Below, in pieces: positions 45,027-54,351 of a DNA stretch of 64,000 nt. The stretch covers positions 62,001 to 126,000 of the forward strand of contig NZ_JAMXSF010000018.1 of assembly GCF_024124545.1 (NCBI RefSeq). Direction: 5' to 3'. Numbering within the stretch: the stretch's first letter is position 1; the number at the start of each line of letters is the position of its first letter. Under the pieces are notes generated by a model. It was not told the origin of the DNA. It did not search any database and worked only from the letters and a program-made list of their open reading frames with translations. The position numbers and the translations under genes are program-made. Source of the DNA: Pseudoalteromonas sp. XMcav2-N (GTDB taxonomy: Bacteria > Pseudomonadota > Gammaproteobacteria > Enterobacterales > Alteromonadaceae).

Positions 45027-46241
45027 ATGGCAAGAGCAATCATATTAATGGCAGACAGCTTAGGAATAGGGGCTGCACCTGATGCCGATAAATTTGGAGA
45101 TGCTGGTGCCAATACCTTAGCTCATCTGTTAGCAGCTTATAAGAAAGAGAAAGGCGAAGCCTTATCTTTACCTAATTTAAGTAAGTTAGGTTTGATTGCC
45201 GCATGTGAAGCAGCAGGCAAAGAAACGTGTGAGGTCGCCGAGCGCATAGAGCCACAAGCTGCCTGGGGCTACGCAAAAGAATTATCCAGCGGTAAAGACA
45301 CACCGTCTGGACACTGGGAAATGGCAGGCGTACCTGTGTTATTTGAGTGGGGGTATTTCCCAAATACACAACCTTGTTTCCCGCAAGAATTTATTGATGA
45401 GTTGTGCAAGCGTGCAGAAATCCCGGGTATTTTGGGCAACTGCTATGCATCAGGCACAACTATATTAGAGCAACTGGGTGAAGAGCACGTCAAAACTGGC
45501 ATGCCTATTTGCTATACCTCAGTTGACAGTGTGTTTCAAATAGCCGCACATGAGCAATCATTCGGCCTTGACAAACTTTATCAGGTATGTGAAATCGCAC
45601 GGGCACTGCTTGATGAAATGAATATAGGACGAGTGATTGCGCGGCCATTTATAGGCACTTCGAGTGCCGACTTTATTCGTACTGGTAATCGTCGCGATTA
45701 CTCAGTGTTGCCACCGTCGCCAACAGTGTTAGATAAGCTGGCGAATGATGGTGGTGAAGTAATTAGTATAGGTAAAATCGCTGATATCTATGCACATCAG
45801 GGCATTACGCAAAAGCATAAAGCACCTGGGTTGATGAATTTGCTGGAAAAAACCAGCGAAGTCATCGACCGTGCACCGGACCATAGCCTGATCTTCACCA
45901 ATTTGGTGGATTTTGACGAAAAGTTCGGTCACCGCCGCAATGCGGTTGGATATGCAGAAGCGCTGGCACAATTTGATGCCTATTTACCGACTATACTCGA
46001 CCAGTTAAAAGACGATGATCTGCTGCTTATTACGGCGGATCACGGTTGTGATCCGACCGCACCGGGCACAGACCACACCCGCGAATATGTGCCAGTATTG
46101 GCGTATCGCAACGGAATGAACAATACTCCGTTAGGTGAAAGAAACAGCTTCGCAGATATGGGCCAGACACTGGCTCAATGGTTTAACTTATCTGCTTGTG
46201 ATTATGGTGACGGCTTTGCAGCCAAACTCGCTAAGGCTTGA
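45027..46241 (+). CDS. deoB: Phosphopentomutase
   Basis: A 404-residue alkaline-phosphatase-superfamily mutase of the usual length. MADSLGIGAAPDA is the N-terminal metal site. SSGKDTPSGHWEMAG, with the phosphorylated Thr, is diagnostic of DeoB. TNLVDFDEKFGHRRNAVGYA and TADHGCDPTAPGTDHTREY hold the other metal ligands. It interconverts ribose or deoxyribose 1- and 5-phosphates using manganese. Followed after 17 bases by deoD. Confidence 0.97.
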   Translation: MARAIILMADSLGIGAAPDADKFGDAGANTLAHLLAAYKKEKGEALSLPNLSKLGLIAACEAAGKETCEVAERIEPQAAWGYAKELSSGKDTPSGHWEMAGVPVLFEWGYFPNTQPCFPQEFIDELCKRAEIPGILGNCYASGTTILEQLGEEHVKTGMPICYTSVDSVFQIAAHEQSFGLDKLYQVCEIARALLDEMNIGRVIARPFIGTSSADFIRTGNRRDYSVLPPSPTVLDKLANDGGEVISIGKIADIYAHQGITQKHKAPGLMNLLEKTSEVIDRAPDHSLIFTNLVDFDEKFGHRRNAVGYAEALAQFDAYLPTILDQLKDDDLLLITADHGCDPTAPGTDHTREYVPVLAYRNGMNNTPLGERNSFADMGQTLAQWFNLSACDYGDGFAAKLAKA

Positions 46242-46258
46242 TTTAAAGGAAACATGTT

Positions 46259-46960
46259 ATGAGTACTCCGCATATTAATGCTAACCCAGGTGATTTTGCA
46301 GAAACGGTGCTAATGCCAGGGGACCCACTGCGTGCCAAGTACATTGCTGAAAACTTTTTGCAAGACGCACGTCAGGTAACGGACGTACGCAACATGTTTG
46401 GTTTTACCGGCACATACAATGGTAAGCCAGTTAGTATTATGGGCTCTGGCATGGGTATTCCATCCATGTCTATATACGCTCGCGAGCTGATTGTCAGCTT
46501 TGGTGTTAAAAACCTAATTCGTATCGGTACATGTGGTGGTATTAATCAGGATACCAAAATCCGTGATGTGATCTTCGCACAAGGTGCCAGTACAGATTCA
46601 AACGTAAACCGCGCTCGTGTGCGTGGTTATGATTTTGCAGCGCTAGCTGACTTTGGCCTGCTTGAAAACGGTGTTAACGCAGCACGTCGCCTTGGTATTG
46701 AAGCGAAAGTGGGCAATGTATACACCACAGACACTTTCTATCAGGCTGACAGCAGCTTTTATCCTGAGCTTGATAAGTTGGGCGTACTGGCTGTTGATAT
46801 GGAAACGGCGGGTCTGTATGGCGTTGCAGCTGAGTACGGTGCAAAGGCAATGGCATTATTCACAGTAAGTGACCACGTGATCACTGGCGAAGCAACGCCG
46901 CCTGAAGATCGTCAAAGCACGTTCAATGAAATGGTTAAAATTGCACTAGAATCAATTTAA
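46259..46960 (+). CDS. deoD: Purine nucleoside phosphorylase (DeoD type)
   Basis: A 233-residue PNP of bacterial hexameric type. MSTPHINANPGDFAETVLMP is the usual DeoD start. GDPLRAKYIAENF, the phosphate-binding MGSGMGIPSMSIY, and DMETAGLYGVAA with SDHVITGE (base-site Asp) are present. It splits purine nucleosides with phosphate to base and pentose-1-phosphate, which DeoB then converts. Same operon as deoB. Confidence 0.97.
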   Translation: MSTPHINANPGDFAETVLMPGDPLRAKYIAENFLQDARQVTDVRNMFGFTGTYNGKPVSIMGSGMGIPSMSIYARELIVSFGVKNLIRIGTCGGINQDTKIRDVIFAQGASTDSNVNRARVRGYDFAALADFGLLENGVNAARRLGIEAKVGNVYTTDTFYQADSSFYPELDKLGVLAVDMETAGLYGVAAEYGAKAMALFTVSDHVITGEATPPEDRQSTFNEMVKIALESI

Positions 46961-47051
46961 AGAATTTGGTCCTTTAACAGGGCCTCCCTGTTCCTTGGTA
47001 ACGTAATCGCAGAGTTTTGGAGACACGCCTAAAACAACGCGAATCACACCC

Positions 47052-47081
47052 AAAAAGCCGCACTTGGTGCGGCTTTTTTTT
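47052..47081 (+). terminator. Terminator of deoB-deoD
   Basis: GCCGCAC/GTGCGGC stem extended by A-T pairs, a 3-base loop, and a run of eight T (47074-47081). Confidence 0.92.
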
Positions 47082-47126
47082 GCCTGAAATTTGTTGCTCT
47101 AATATCTCTACTATAAACTCAGGGTA

Positions 47127-48065
47127 ATGTATCTAATATCAGGTCCGGATAGAATGGCTTCTTCGATGATGTTATTGGCTTGGGGGATGACAACTTCCGT
47201 ACCTACAACATGTGCTATACCCATTGAACCGCTTAAAATACAGGCCTATAACCAGCCACATCAAGCAATACAAACCTACCAAAACCACAAAGAAAGCCTG
47301 CAACGAGAAACTTGCTCTGAAACAGCACTGTTATATCGCTATGTTCTGATGGCTGCCATTCGACTGCAAAACTGGCCCATAGTGGAGGAGGTAGTGCAGT
47401 CACTTCAGTCCGAGAAACTGGCTTCTGATGTGGAAGGAAAAGAGCTCAACATCATTAATAACATTGGTGTTGCTTATCGTAAGGCAGGTCAAACTGATGA
47501 TGCGCTGACGCATTATCGTTGTGCCTTAACCTATGCTCATACCCATGATGCCAGAGCGCTGATTAAAATTAACATTGCGATAGTTCATCGTAATGCAGGA
47601 CAGCCCGCGATTGGTTTTCGCTTGTTAGAAGGCATAGAAGAAGGGTATTTACCAAGTGTAATTTTGGCCGGGTTACATGTTGCCAAGGGGAATACGGCGT
47701 TGCAGATAAACCGGTATAACGAGGCAAAACATGCTTATCAGCAAGCGCGCGACCATTATCTTGCAATGAAAGACAATCGTAATGCCCAGGCTGTGGTTGC
47801 CAATATGCTGGTTGTCGCGCTGGCCACTCATGATCTAAGTACCTATGATCAATTACGTCCGTTGAGTACGTTTGAACCTGATTTAATCTCAGACCATGGC
47901 TTGCGCTTTATTCAGTGGCTGGACACTTTTCGGTCATATAGTTCTGTTAAAAACCTGAGTAAGATGCAGCAGCAAACAGAGGCTATTGCAGCTGATTACC
48001 TCGAATTTGTCGCATTGCTGTCGTCGCGCTACGGCCTGAATCAGGGGGGGCGCAACGTATTTTAA
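47127..48065 (+). CDS. Exported TPR-repeat protein
   Basis: A 312-residue protein. A signal-like hydrophobic N-terminus (MASSMMLLAWGMTTS from the second Met) is followed by tetratricopeptide helices. INNIGVAYRKAGQTDDALTHY is a clear TPR (about 110-140), and further repeats are at about 180-225. The last 80 residues are helical without repeats. ATG 47127 and ATG 47154 are both possible starts, and neither has a strong ribosome site. Function is unknown. Single gene between a terminator and fpr. Confidence 0.65.
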   Translation: MYLISGPDRMASSMMLLAWGMTTSVPTTCAIPIEPLKIQAYNQPHQAIQTYQNHKESLQRETCSETALLYRYVLMAAIRLQNWPIVEEVVQSLQSEKLASDVEGKELNIINNIGVAYRKAGQTDDALTHYRCALTYAHTHDARALIKINIAIVHRNAGQPAIGFRLLEGIEEGYLPSVILAGLHVAKGNTALQINRYNEAKHAYQQARDHYLAMKDNRNAQAVVANMLVVALATHDLSTYDQLRPLSTFEPDLISDHGLRFIQWLDTFRSYSSVKNLSKMQQQTEAIAADYLEFVALLSSRYGLNQGGRNVF

Positions 48066-48225
48066 AAAGAAGTCACGATTGACCTTTATCAGGAGCGCTT
48101 GCCAGGCACTGGTGTGCGTCGATGTAAAGACATAGCGTTTTGACGGTTTTAACTTAAAAATTTGTTTTTACCCCACTTTATGCCAGATTTAAGAGGCTGA
48201 CATAACAAAATGAACGGGAGCACAT

Positions 48226-48966
48226 ATGGCGAACTGGGTAAATGGTAAAGTGGTCGAAAAGCTGTGGTGGACACCCAGCCTGTTTAGTATCAAGGTAGCG
48301 GCTGACATAGACCCTTTTTGTGCAGGTCAGTTTACTAAACTGGCATTACCCGTTGAGGACAAAAAAGTATCTCGTGCATATTCTTTCGTTAATGCACCTC
48401 AGGACCCGCTGCTTGAATTCTTTTTGATTGAAGTCCCGGACGGTCAGTTATCCTCTCCGCTAGCCGCTTTGGACATTGGTGATGATATTCTGGTAGCAGG
48501 AAAGCCGAGTGGGTTTTTCACGCTGGATGAGGTGCCCGACGCCAGTGTGTTGTGGATGCTAAGCACCGGTACTGCGATTGGTCCGTTTTTGTCTATGATT
48601 GGGGATGGCAAGCTCTGGAAGCGGTTTGATAAAGTCGTGCTGGTTAACGGTGTACGTTATGCGCAGGACTTGTGTTATCAGGATATGCTGCTGGATACTG
48701 AAAAAATATTTAAGCAATTTAAATATGTGCCTTTAGTTAGCCGCGAGCCAGTCGAGAACATGTTGACCGGACGAGTTACAAACTTACTGGAAAGTGGAGA
48801 GTTGTGTCGCCATTGTGGGTTTGACCAGATACCCGAGGACAGTCAGTTCATGTTGTGCGGTAATCCAGATATGGTGAAAGACACAACGACATTGTTACAG
48901 AGCTTAGGCTTTACACGCAATCGCCGTGCAAAACCCGGGCACATCACGGTAGAGCAATATTGGTAA
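48226..48966 (+). CDS. fpr: Ferredoxin/flavodoxin-NADP(+) reductase
   Basis: A 246-residue bacterial-type FNR. RAYSFVNAPQD is the FAD-binding motif. GKPSGFFTLDEVPD, LWMLSTGTAIGPFLSM (NADP site) and YQDMLLD are as in Fpr proteins. The C-terminal VEQYW ends in the aromatic residue that stacks on FAD. It transfers electrons between NADPH and ferredoxin or flavodoxin and takes part in oxidative stress response. Single gene with AACGGGAG upstream. Confidence 0.94.
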   Translation: MANWVNGKVVEKLWWTPSLFSIKVAADIDPFCAGQFTKLALPVEDKKVSRAYSFVNAPQDPLLEFFLIEVPDGQLSSPLAALDIGDDILVAGKPSGFFTLDEVPDASVLWMLSTGTAIGPFLSMIGDGKLWKRFDKVVLVNGVRYAQDLCYQDMLLDTEKIFKQFKYVPLVSREPVENMLTGRVTNLLESGELCRHCGFDQIPEDSQFMLCGNPDMVKDTTTLLQSLGFTRNRRAKPGHITVEQYW

Positions 48967-49095
48967 GCTGGTAATCATGTATCGCGATATTGACACCTAG
49001 CTCTGTGAATGTTGCGCCCAGCTGGCCCAGAACCTGTATTCTATTGGCCGAATTTGCTATCTTGCTGGGCAACTTGTCCCATCAAAAGGTAATTT

Positions 49096-49554
49096 ATGAA
49101 ATACCTATGCGCCCTGATCTTACTTATTTACTCAGTTATGGGAAGCGCCAACCCCGCGCTGGATGATCAGGCTAGTGATTACCAGTTGGCAAAGACAGAG
49201 CAGGAACTTGCTGCCGAGGCGGTCGTAGACAAACTTATACAGGCATATAACGCACAAAACATACGTCTGTTTCTTGAACTATATGCGGAAGATGTCGAGT
49301 TTTATATGTATCCGCAAACGCTGATGTTTACGGGAAAAGAAAAACTGATTGAGCGCTATGGGCTGATGTTTAAGAAAATGCATTGCCTTAAAGCAACATC
49401 TATAAAGCGGGTCACGCATGGCTCCATTGTTATTGACCATGAAACATCTGAAATCTGTAGCAAAGAAGCTGGCGTTGTGGATAAGCGTTCTGAATTTGTG
49501 ACCAGCTATCAGATTGAAGACGGTAAGATTAAAAAGGTCGTGTTTTTTCGTTAG
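49096..49554 (+). CDS. Exported SnoaL/NTF2-like protein
   Basis: A 152-residue protein with a signal peptide (LILLIYSVMGSANP). The mature part (about 40-150) has the NTF2-like pattern: VVDKLIQAYNAQNIRLFLELYAEDVEF at the front helices, then GKEKLIERYGLMF and strands ending IEDGKIKKVVFFR. It is probably a small periplasmic binding or enzyme-like domain of unknown ligand. Two Cys (HCL and EIC) may pair. Confidence 0.7.
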   Translation: MKYLCALILLIYSVMGSANPALDDQASDYQLAKTEQELAAEAVVDKLIQAYNAQNIRLFLELYAEDVEFYMYPQTLMFTGKEKLIERYGLMFKKMHCLKATSIKRVTHGSIVIDHETSEICSKEAGVVDKRSEFVTSYQIEDGKIKKVVFFR

Positions 49555-49638
49555 TCCCAGTCTCTCAGCGCACTTTCTGACTACCAGAATAGGTACCTTT
49601 GATGCGCTGAACAAGAGTTGACTATGTGCTGGACAGAC

Positions 49639-50520
49639 TTACCAGTGCTCTACCAGCTCCTTAAAGCTTGGGTTACTTTCCAGCACCTTAAATGACGGCT
49701 CATGTGTTAGTTCGTTTTTCAGGTTTGGTGAGTAAGCCAGGGCCATTTTAATGTCGGCTATGGCATCTGCCTGTTGTTCCAGCATGGCGTAAGCACAGGC
49801 ACGTTGCCAGTAGGCGTAGCCATAGTCACTGTCTATTTCCAGTGCCTGATTACACAAGTTGATCGCAGGGCCTGTTTGTTCCAGCTCCAGCAGTGCATCG
49901 GCTTTGTATACCAGCGCCTCAACGTCATCCGGATGGCGTTTGAGTATTTCGTCGTACATTTCAATCTTACCCTGCATATCACTTTCAAGATTAGCTCGCA
50001 TCCATAGTGAGTGGATTTCATTGGTAATGGTGATTTTCCGCTGGTTATTTAGTATCTCTTCTGAGCGCTCTTTGAGTTTTTCTTCCAAAGTGCCTAGTCT
50101 TTGTTCATACTCTGCCGTGATATCTCCTACCCGGTCATTAACCGTTTCTTCTACCTTATTTTTGATATCACGTAAAGAATTCCAACCGGCCAGGACCAAC
50201 AGTGATGCAGTAGCGGTAATTATAAATAGCACGTTGTTGATGGTGTCGGTGGTATAGGTCAGTGCCCGATCGGCTGCATCCAGCTGTTTGTGAGTAAGCT
50301 GTAAGGTGACATCTTCACGTAATTTTTGCTGATCCTGCCGTAAGGATTTTAATTCATCCAGAACATAGCGTTCCATTAACGGCCGGTACATTGGCTCTTT
50401 CAGCTGTTGTAATGCTTGTTCTTGCTGCTGTTCAGTCAGAGTGGTTGTCGGGGATGAAGTGTTTGCTGAAAGTGTCCAGCAATACATCAAAGAGACGAAA
50501 AGAAGGATATTTTTAATCAT
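49639..50520 (-). CDS. Membrane-anchored TPR protein
   Basis: About 293 residues from ATG 50520, chosen because a signal peptide (MIKNILLFVSLMYCWTLSA) begins there. The frame is open to 50580, and neither start has a good ribosome site. A transmembrane segment (NNVLFIITATASLLVLAGW, near 100 in the shorter form) is followed by a coiled-coil stretch (EETVNDRVGDITAEYEQRL and on) and then TPR helices (VEALVYKADALLELEQTGPA, YAYWQRACAYAMLEQQADAI). Likely a periplasm-facing or cytoplasm-facing scaffold. The partner is unknown. Confidence 0.7.
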   Translation of the reverse strand: MIKNILLFVSLMYCWTLSANTSSPTTTLTEQQQEQALQQLKEPMYRPLMERYVLDELKSLRQDQQKLREDVTLQLTHKQLDAADRALTYTTDTINNVLFIITATASLLVLAGWNSLRDIKNKVEETVNDRVGDITAEYEQRLGTLEEKLKERSEEILNNQRKITITNEIHSLWMRANLESDMQGKIEMYDEILKRHPDDVEALVYKADALLELEQTGPAINLCNQALEIDSDYGYAYWQRACAYAMLEQQADAIADIKMALAYSPNLKNELTHEPSFKVLESNPSFKELVEHW

Positions 50521-50644
50521 AGCAGTGATCTGTTTGAGAGTTTGGTCTAGCATGGTGCATGAGAGGCTTAGAAATTGCAAAAATGGCTGGCAAGTTTGCG
50601 CAAAATCTGGTCGAGACAGCGGGTATTGAGGTTAAGTAGATTGC

Positions 50645-51436
50645 ATGACGAATTGCACAGTATTTCGGGGAGTATTTTTCACCTTACTGGCATCCATAGT
50701 GTCTTTCAGTCACTTGGCCTTCGCAAGTCTTGAACCACGTCCTGTGCTTGTGCCGGACTCAGAACCTGATATTCAGCTTCATGTTGTTACAGAGCAGTGG
50801 GTACCTTATAACTTTATCAACCCGCAGGGAGAAGTAGACGGACGGGCCACTCAGAAAGTGCGCGAAGTGCTTGATGCCGCCGGGATCAGGTATGAAATAT
50901 TGCTATTTCCCTGGGCCAGAGCGATGAAAATAGCACAAACTCAGCCTAACACCATGATCTATTCAATTTTTCGCACTCCCGAGCGCGAAACAAGGTTTGA
51001 GTGGGCATGTCCCTTGTTAAGACCTGTCAAAGAGCATCTGTTTAGATTAACTTCTCGCAATGATATACAGCTCAATTCTTTAGACGATGCCAAACGCTAT
51101 ATTACCGCCATGGTAAGAGGCAGTGTGGCACACGAATATCTGATTGCCAGGGGGTTTAAAGGGGGAGTGAATTTGGATTTATCAGCTGACCCCAGCTCAC
51201 TTGCCAAAAAACTGCTGGCAGGGCGGGTCGATTTTTTGATGACCACTGAGTTTACAATCTATGAGGCCTTGCGGCTGATAGACCAGCCATATGAGGTGGT
51301 CACCTCTGCGCTGGAGGTACGCGACAGATCAGGAGAAAGAGCCTGTATGGCTTTTCATCCAAACACCGACAGTGAAATTATTAACAAAGTGCGCCGCGCA
51401 CTGGCCGAGCACAACCGTCGCTATATTGGTCCTTAA
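50645..51436 (+). CDS. Orphan periplasmic solute-binding protein, bac_3 family
   Basis: A 263-residue protein with a signal peptide ending near HLAFAS. LHVVTEQWVPYNFINPQGEVDG is the classic first strand and loop of family 3 binding proteins. LFPWARAMKIAQTQPNTMIY and SIFRTPERE match the protein at 19392 closely. LLAGRVDFLMTTE is the late hinge part. No transporter genes adjoin it. Ligand unknown. Divergent from the TPR gene. Confidence 0.78.
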   Translation: MTNCTVFRGVFFTLLASIVSFSHLAFASLEPRPVLVPDSEPDIQLHVVTEQWVPYNFINPQGEVDGRATQKVREVLDAAGIRYEILLFPWARAMKIAQTQPNTMIYSIFRTPERETRFEWACPLLRPVKEHLFRLTSRNDIQLNSLDDAKRYITAMVRGSVAHEYLIARGFKGGVNLDLSADPSSLAKKLLAGRVDFLMTTEFTIYEALRLIDQPYEVVTSALEVRDRSGERACMAFHPNTDSEIINKVRRALAEHNRRYIGP

Positions 51437-51565
51437 AGTACCGTATTTTCGCTTTCTCGATTACTGGGTAGTCTGATTATTGAACAATGTTTGTAGCTCT
51501 GTCACAGTGACAAAGCAACAAGCATTGTTGTCGTTATATAAAAAATATAATCAAGGAGTCAGAAA

Positions 51566-53053
51566 ATGAATATAGTTAGAACAATACTCCCACTGCTGGG
51601 ATGTATGGTAGTGGCTGTTGCCTTCAACGGGATGGCAATGAGTTTGTCCGAGTTACACCATATTAAGAAGGGAAGGTTTTTTCTTACTGGTGACGGACTC
51701 GTTGAGCCGGTGGTACGATTAGTCTTAAACAAGCACGAAGTGGGTCAATATGAAGGTAATATCGCAAGCCCGATTGAATGGTACAAAACCCCTGATGGGC
51801 TTCAGATAAGGTTACTATCTCCCGAAACTCTGGGGGAGTACACTGAGCAGGGAGTGGTGTTTCGTGCTGAAGTTCACCAATGGAGTATTCAGCCAGCACA
51901 AACACGTAAGGGTGTCGAGTATGTCCAGCATACACGGGTAGTTCGCACAGATACAATGGACGTTGTGGATACTGCGGAACGAGGTTTTGTCGGGACTTTG
52001 TTGCCAGAGCACGAAATGAATGAATGGCAGGTTGATCTGGCACAGGGAACCTGGTCACTTCCGGCCGTAGATTATGCCTTTTACGATGCGTTTAATATTC
52101 CAGCGTTTGGTTCTGTTGACGCGCGCTTCTTCGTCGACGGAACTGGACAAATGGTGCATCACGACAAGCGCTTGAGCCGTTTTAAGTGGCGTATAAAGGG
52201 CAATCAGTTAGTGCTAAAATATCGGCAGGATGGCATGAAAAGGAAGCTGTCATTCAGGATCGCAGAGACATTAGCAGATATTGGGTTACGTGTTGTTATG
52301 CATGTACAAAGTCAAAATGATACAGCGCCAATGGTCCGCACTGGACTGATGCTCCAAGATCAAGGTACGCGGTTTAGTTATGAGAATGCGGTAGGCACCT
52401 GGTTGAATGGTACTGTTCGCTATGACTATTATGACGATCATGTATATATCCCAAATATTGCCTTTCAGGCGGCAACCTGGGCATTCACTCAGGCAGGCGA
52501 AATAGAGCGGCAGAAAATAGTACATCCTGAGCTGGGCACTGTGCCTGTGTGCCCGGACGACACATGTTATGTGTCATGCACTTTCACACTGAAACTCCTG
52601 GCACGAGACGAAGAAGCCATGTATGTCTCGATACAGACTGACTCAGAGCTAGTCGACGGTGGTCCACATTTCTTTATGGGTAAAACGGTTGCAAAGTTCG
52701 AAGTTAAACCACATCAGCGCGTATCCGCTTTTGACTATAGCTGGCTGGGAATGACGACTATGACATTCAAATCGGAGAGTGATTCGACTCCCTACTTTTT
52801 TGCAATGATGCCCTCAACAACCGGCGCCTGGGAATATATGTATTCAAAGGGGGTGCCCTCCAATGTAGAGGGGAAATTCTCAGTTGTGGACGGTAAGTTA
52901 CACCTTGAAACACCTCAGGGCACACACACTCTGGAAATCACGCATTCAACCCGGGATTCGCTAGAGGTATGTCGATACGACCAAGGTGGCGTTTGTGGTG
53001 AAGGTGACAATTTGGTACTTGAGTTCCATAATGGCACTCACTTACTTGACTAG
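51566..53053 (+). CDS. Unknown exported protein
   Basis: A 495-residue protein with an N-terminal signal peptide (LLGCMVVAVAFNGMAMS). The rest is beta-rich, with a pair of Cys at VCPDDTCYVSC and another at EVCRYDQGGVC. I recognise no family. The start has AAGGAG upstream at the right distance. Single gene. The lack of repeats and the Cys pairs suggest a folded periplasmic or extracellular domain. Confidence 0.6.
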   Translation: MNIVRTILPLLGCMVVAVAFNGMAMSLSELHHIKKGRFFLTGDGLVEPVVRLVLNKHEVGQYEGNIASPIEWYKTPDGLQIRLLSPETLGEYTEQGVVFRAEVHQWSIQPAQTRKGVEYVQHTRVVRTDTMDVVDTAERGFVGTLLPEHEMNEWQVDLAQGTWSLPAVDYAFYDAFNIPAFGSVDARFFVDGTGQMVHHDKRLSRFKWRIKGNQLVLKYRQDGMKRKLSFRIAETLADIGLRVVMHVQSQNDTAPMVRTGLMLQDQGTRFSYENAVGTWLNGTVRYDYYDDHVYIPNIAFQAATWAFTQAGEIERQKIVHPELGTVPVCPDDTCYVSCTFTLKLLARDEEAMYVSIQTDSELVDGGPHFFMGKTVAKFEVKPHQRVSAFDYSWLGMTTMTFKSESDSTPYFFAMMPSTTGAWEYMYSKGVPSNVEGKFSVVDGKLHLETPQGTHTLEITHSTRDSLEVCRYDQGGVCGEGDNLVLEFHNGTHLLD

Positions 53054-53102
53054 ACACCCGTATACCTGAATCTGGTTAATGGGGCCTGTCTGCGGGCAGG
53101 CC

Positions 53103-53399
53103 TCATGCCGGTGAGTTTGTCAGTAGCTGATACAATACAACTATCAGAATAAGTGACACACAAACGATTAAGTAAAACGTTGGTGTAGAGCGTTCATTAG
53201 ATTCTGCGACCAGATGCTTATGATATAACTGGCGTCCATAACCTGCGTTGATACTAGTATGTGTTTGATTGCGTCGTGGAAAGGTCAGCAAACCTAAAGT
53301 GGCGAGCATGCCGGAATTTACCCATTGTCCCTTTGTGAGTGTGAGCACTGCCAGAGTGAACAACGCGATACTCGCGATCCATCTTAATAAATACGTCAT
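53103..53399 (-). CDS. Unknown small membrane protein
   Basis: A 98-residue protein with two or three hydrophobic segments (about 5-22, 28-40 and 76-95) and a short basic loop between. No family recognised. It is convergent with the preceding exported protein gene. Confidence 0.55.
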   Translation of the reverse strand: MTYLLRWIASIALFTLAVLTLTKGQWVNSGMLATLGLLTFPRRNQTHTSINAGYGRQLYHKHLVAESNERSTPTFYLIVCVSLILIVVLYQLLTNSPA

Positions 53400-53554
53400 A
53401 ATGCGTCCGTTGCAATAGTAGAGTCAGGCTGTACTTTAGAGCTTGGGGTCTAATCTTGCAAGTCAATTGTCCCCAAAATGAAAAAATTACAGGTTTAACC
53501 TATTTTTCTCACTAACTGTGTAGGTTATGTCTCACAACTTGTTACGCTGACGTT

Positions 53555-53716
53555 ATATCAATTTGCTTAATTTAAGTGTTCTATTGTGAGGCGAGAAAAT
53601 AGGATCGATAACCAGACAAAAATTTTGCTATTTAGTTATTCTAAATGAGAAATTTTTAACACAGTTAGCACCATATTGATCCTTTAAATTGAACAGGTAT
53701 GCAATGAAAGTGGTAT
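53555..53716 (-). repeat. MITE-like repeat, copy 3 (inverted)
   Basis: A 162-base copy in the opposite orientation to copies 1 and 2. The left end ATATCAATTTGCTTAATTTA, then GAGGCGAGAAAATAG and ATCGATAACCAGACAAAAATT correspond to the reverse complement of copy 2. The right end reads TTTAAATTGAACAGGTATGC...AAGTGGTAT. Its last base is also part of the stop codon of the response-regulator gene at 53716, so the insertion sits exactly at that gene's 3' end. Confidence 0.7.
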
Positions 53717-54351
53717 TATCCACTTTGCTGCACCAGACCCAGCTCGACGGCTTTGAGCGTTGCCTGGGTCCTGTCTCTGACCTGCAGCTTGCTGAGTAAA
53801 TTGGACACATGATTGCGGATCGTTCCTTCGGCTTTGAAAAGTTGGGCTGCGATTTCTTTGTTAGAGTGACCCTGTGCAATGAGCACCAGTATTTGCTTTT
53901 CCCGCTCTGTCAGGTCGTCAAGAATGTTTGCTGTGCGAGAGAACACAGTGCTCAGAGCGCTTTGTATCACCAGTTTACCTGAGTGCACTGAATGGATAGC
54001 TGAGTGCAGCTCCTCCAGCTCGGCATCCTTTAACATGCAGCCGTTTGCGCCAAGTGCAAGGGCGTGCTGGAGTTTGGTCGTGTCATCAAAGGTTGTCAGA
54101 ATGAGTACCTTGGGGGCGTTTTGCGTGTGCTTCAGTTGCTCAAGCACGCCCAGGCCATCCAATTCCGGCATACGCATGTCCAGTAGCACAACATCAGCTT
54201 CAATCTGACCAGCTTGATAGTCGTTGATAAACGCCAGGCCATTTGCCGAACTACCACTGCACTGGATATCTTCACATAGTCCCAGCAGTGCTTGCATACC
54301 CTGCCTTACTAATGCCTGATCATCGACGATATGGACTTTTACTTTAATCAT
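53716..54351 (-). CDS. NarL/LuxR-type response regulator
   Basis: About 211 residues from ATG 54351 (MIKVKVHIVDDQ). The frame is open further upstream, but this start matches the receiver fold. The receiver domain has the acidic pair DD, the phosphorylated Asp in VVLLDMRMPELDG, the Thr in LTTFDD and the Lys in MLKDAE. The C-terminal LuxR helix-turn-helix is LTEREKQILVLIAQGHSNKE and following. It overlaps the histidine kinase gene by 8 bases. The stop codon abuts repeat copy 3. The likely target is the divergent membrane gene at 55627. Confidence 0.93.
   Translation of the reverse strand: MIKVKVHIVDDQALVRQGMQALLGLCEDIQCSGSSANGLAFINDYQAGQIEADVVLLDMRMPELDGLGVLEQLKHTQNAPKVLILTTFDDTTKLQHALALGANGCMLKDAELEELHSAIHSVHSGKLVIQSALSTVFSRTANILDDLTEREKQILVLIAQGHSNKEIAAQLFKAEGTIRNHVSNLLSKLQVRDRTQATLKAVELGLVQQSG

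Noticed and set aside
49859..50257. Ser-rich 132-codon plus-strand frame
   Set aside because: Opposite strand of the coiled-coil region of the TPR gene; low complexity comes from the complement of Glu and Leu codons.
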